Source: Haloarcula mannanilytica
GTDB taxonomy: Archaea > Halobacteriota > Halobacteria > Halobacteriales > Haloarculaceae
Length of the DNA: 61,787 bases
NCBI RefSeq assembly: GCF_005406125.1
Contig: NZ_BIXZ01000013.1
Span: forward strand, 1-61,787
Reading direction: 5' to 3'
Of this stretch, positions 61,660 through 61,787 are shown one piece after another. The notes under the pieces were generated by a model. That model saw only the letters and a program-made list of their open reading frames with translations, ran no database searches and was not told where the DNA came from. The position numbers were made by a program, and so were the translations under genes. Numbering within the stretch: the stretch's first letter is position 1; each line of letters begins with the position of its first letter.

Positions 61660-61787
61660 GGGCTCCATTGAATCACCATACGGCGTTGGAATCAGGCGGT
61701 CACGTACTGTTTGATGTTGTAGACCGTACACATCAGGACGATTTCACGGAACTCACGGTACCATTCACGCGCTCGGACGGCGGAGCC
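61660..61787 (-). mobile_element. IS5-family element, cut by the window end
   Basis: GGGCTCCATTGAATC-ACCATA-GGCG right after the last CRISPR repeat aligns with the left end of the IS5 at 22870 (GGCTGTGTTGAATC-GCCATA-GGCG). This is a diverged relative with its end 2-3 nt past the repeat. Confidence 0.7.
61692..61787 (-). CDS. IS5-family transposase, C-terminal part
   Basis: The last 31 residues are visible: GSAVRAREWYREFREI and LMCTVYNIKQYVTA, parallel to the end of the transposase at 22902 (WFREFREIALMCVVYNIKRF). The rest of the gene lies beyond the window. Confidence 0.85.
   Translation of the reverse strand, partial: GSAVRAREWYREFREIVLMCTVYNIKQYVTA

Noticed and set aside
1-61787. Search for tRNA, rRNA and integrase genes
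   Set aside because: None was recognised by eye, so integration site and integrase of the presumed mobile element cannot be assigned inside this window.

Overview
The window is haloarchaeal (class Halobacteria). The predicted proteins are rich in Asp and Glu, exported proteins carry twin-arginine (Tat) signals with lipoboxes, several genes have a TATA box about 25-30 nt before the start codon as in leaderless transcripts, and the window carries HalOD1 domains, a DUF6517-type lipoprotein, haloarchaeal insertion sequences and a CRISPR repeat of the haloarchaeal type I-B kind. The genus cannot be fixed from the sequence. The density of IS elements, the conjugation genes and the toxin-antitoxin modules suggest an accessory replicon or an integrated element.

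Positions 316-22726 form a carbohydrate block that I read as a beta-mannan utilisation locus. It has a Tat-exported GH5 mannanase-like enzyme with a CBM35-like tail (18283), an Opp/Dpp-type oligosaccharide transporter (7571-13619), a cytoplasmic GH2 beta-mannosidase (4732), an AGE-family 2-epimerase (19854), an IclR regulator (3595), three Gfo/Idh/MocA oxidoreductases and a TIM-barrel sugar isomerase. A HEAT-repeat protein and a universal stress protein lie in the middle. An IS6-type remnant and an IS110 element sit near the left end. The IS110 element has a strongly structured non-coding segment in front of its transposase, a candidate bridge RNA.

Positions 22870-29518 are a scar zone. An IS5 element truncates a receiver-domain gene and an IS630 element truncates an HNH endonuclease gene. 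An RPA-like ssDNA-binding protein and a PIN/HTH pair follow. Positions 29855-41949 hold a tight nine-gene co-oriented operon that looks like an archaeal conjugation apparatus: a pilin-like membrane protein, a large surface protein, a Tat lipoprotein, a VirB6-like protein, a VirB4 ATPase, two small accessory proteins, a relaxase-like protein and a VirD4 coupling ATPase.

Positions 42730-49322 are a cargo segment bounded by two 75-nt direct copies of a hairpin-forming element. Inside are a RelE-type toxin-antitoxin pair and an ECF transporter operon with ComB-like and PHP phosphatases. Positions 49596-56032 contain a second RPA-like protein, a structured RNA candidate, a half-size histone-fold gene, two HalOD1 genes, tiny acidic and Cys-rich genes and a cluster of toxin-antitoxin modules (MazF/PemK twice, one copy decayed, and HicAB). 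After a sparse region comes a CRISPR array (60838-61657) with 12 intact repeats. Its presumed leader side is cut by another IS5-family element that runs off the window. No cas, rRNA or tRNA genes were seen.
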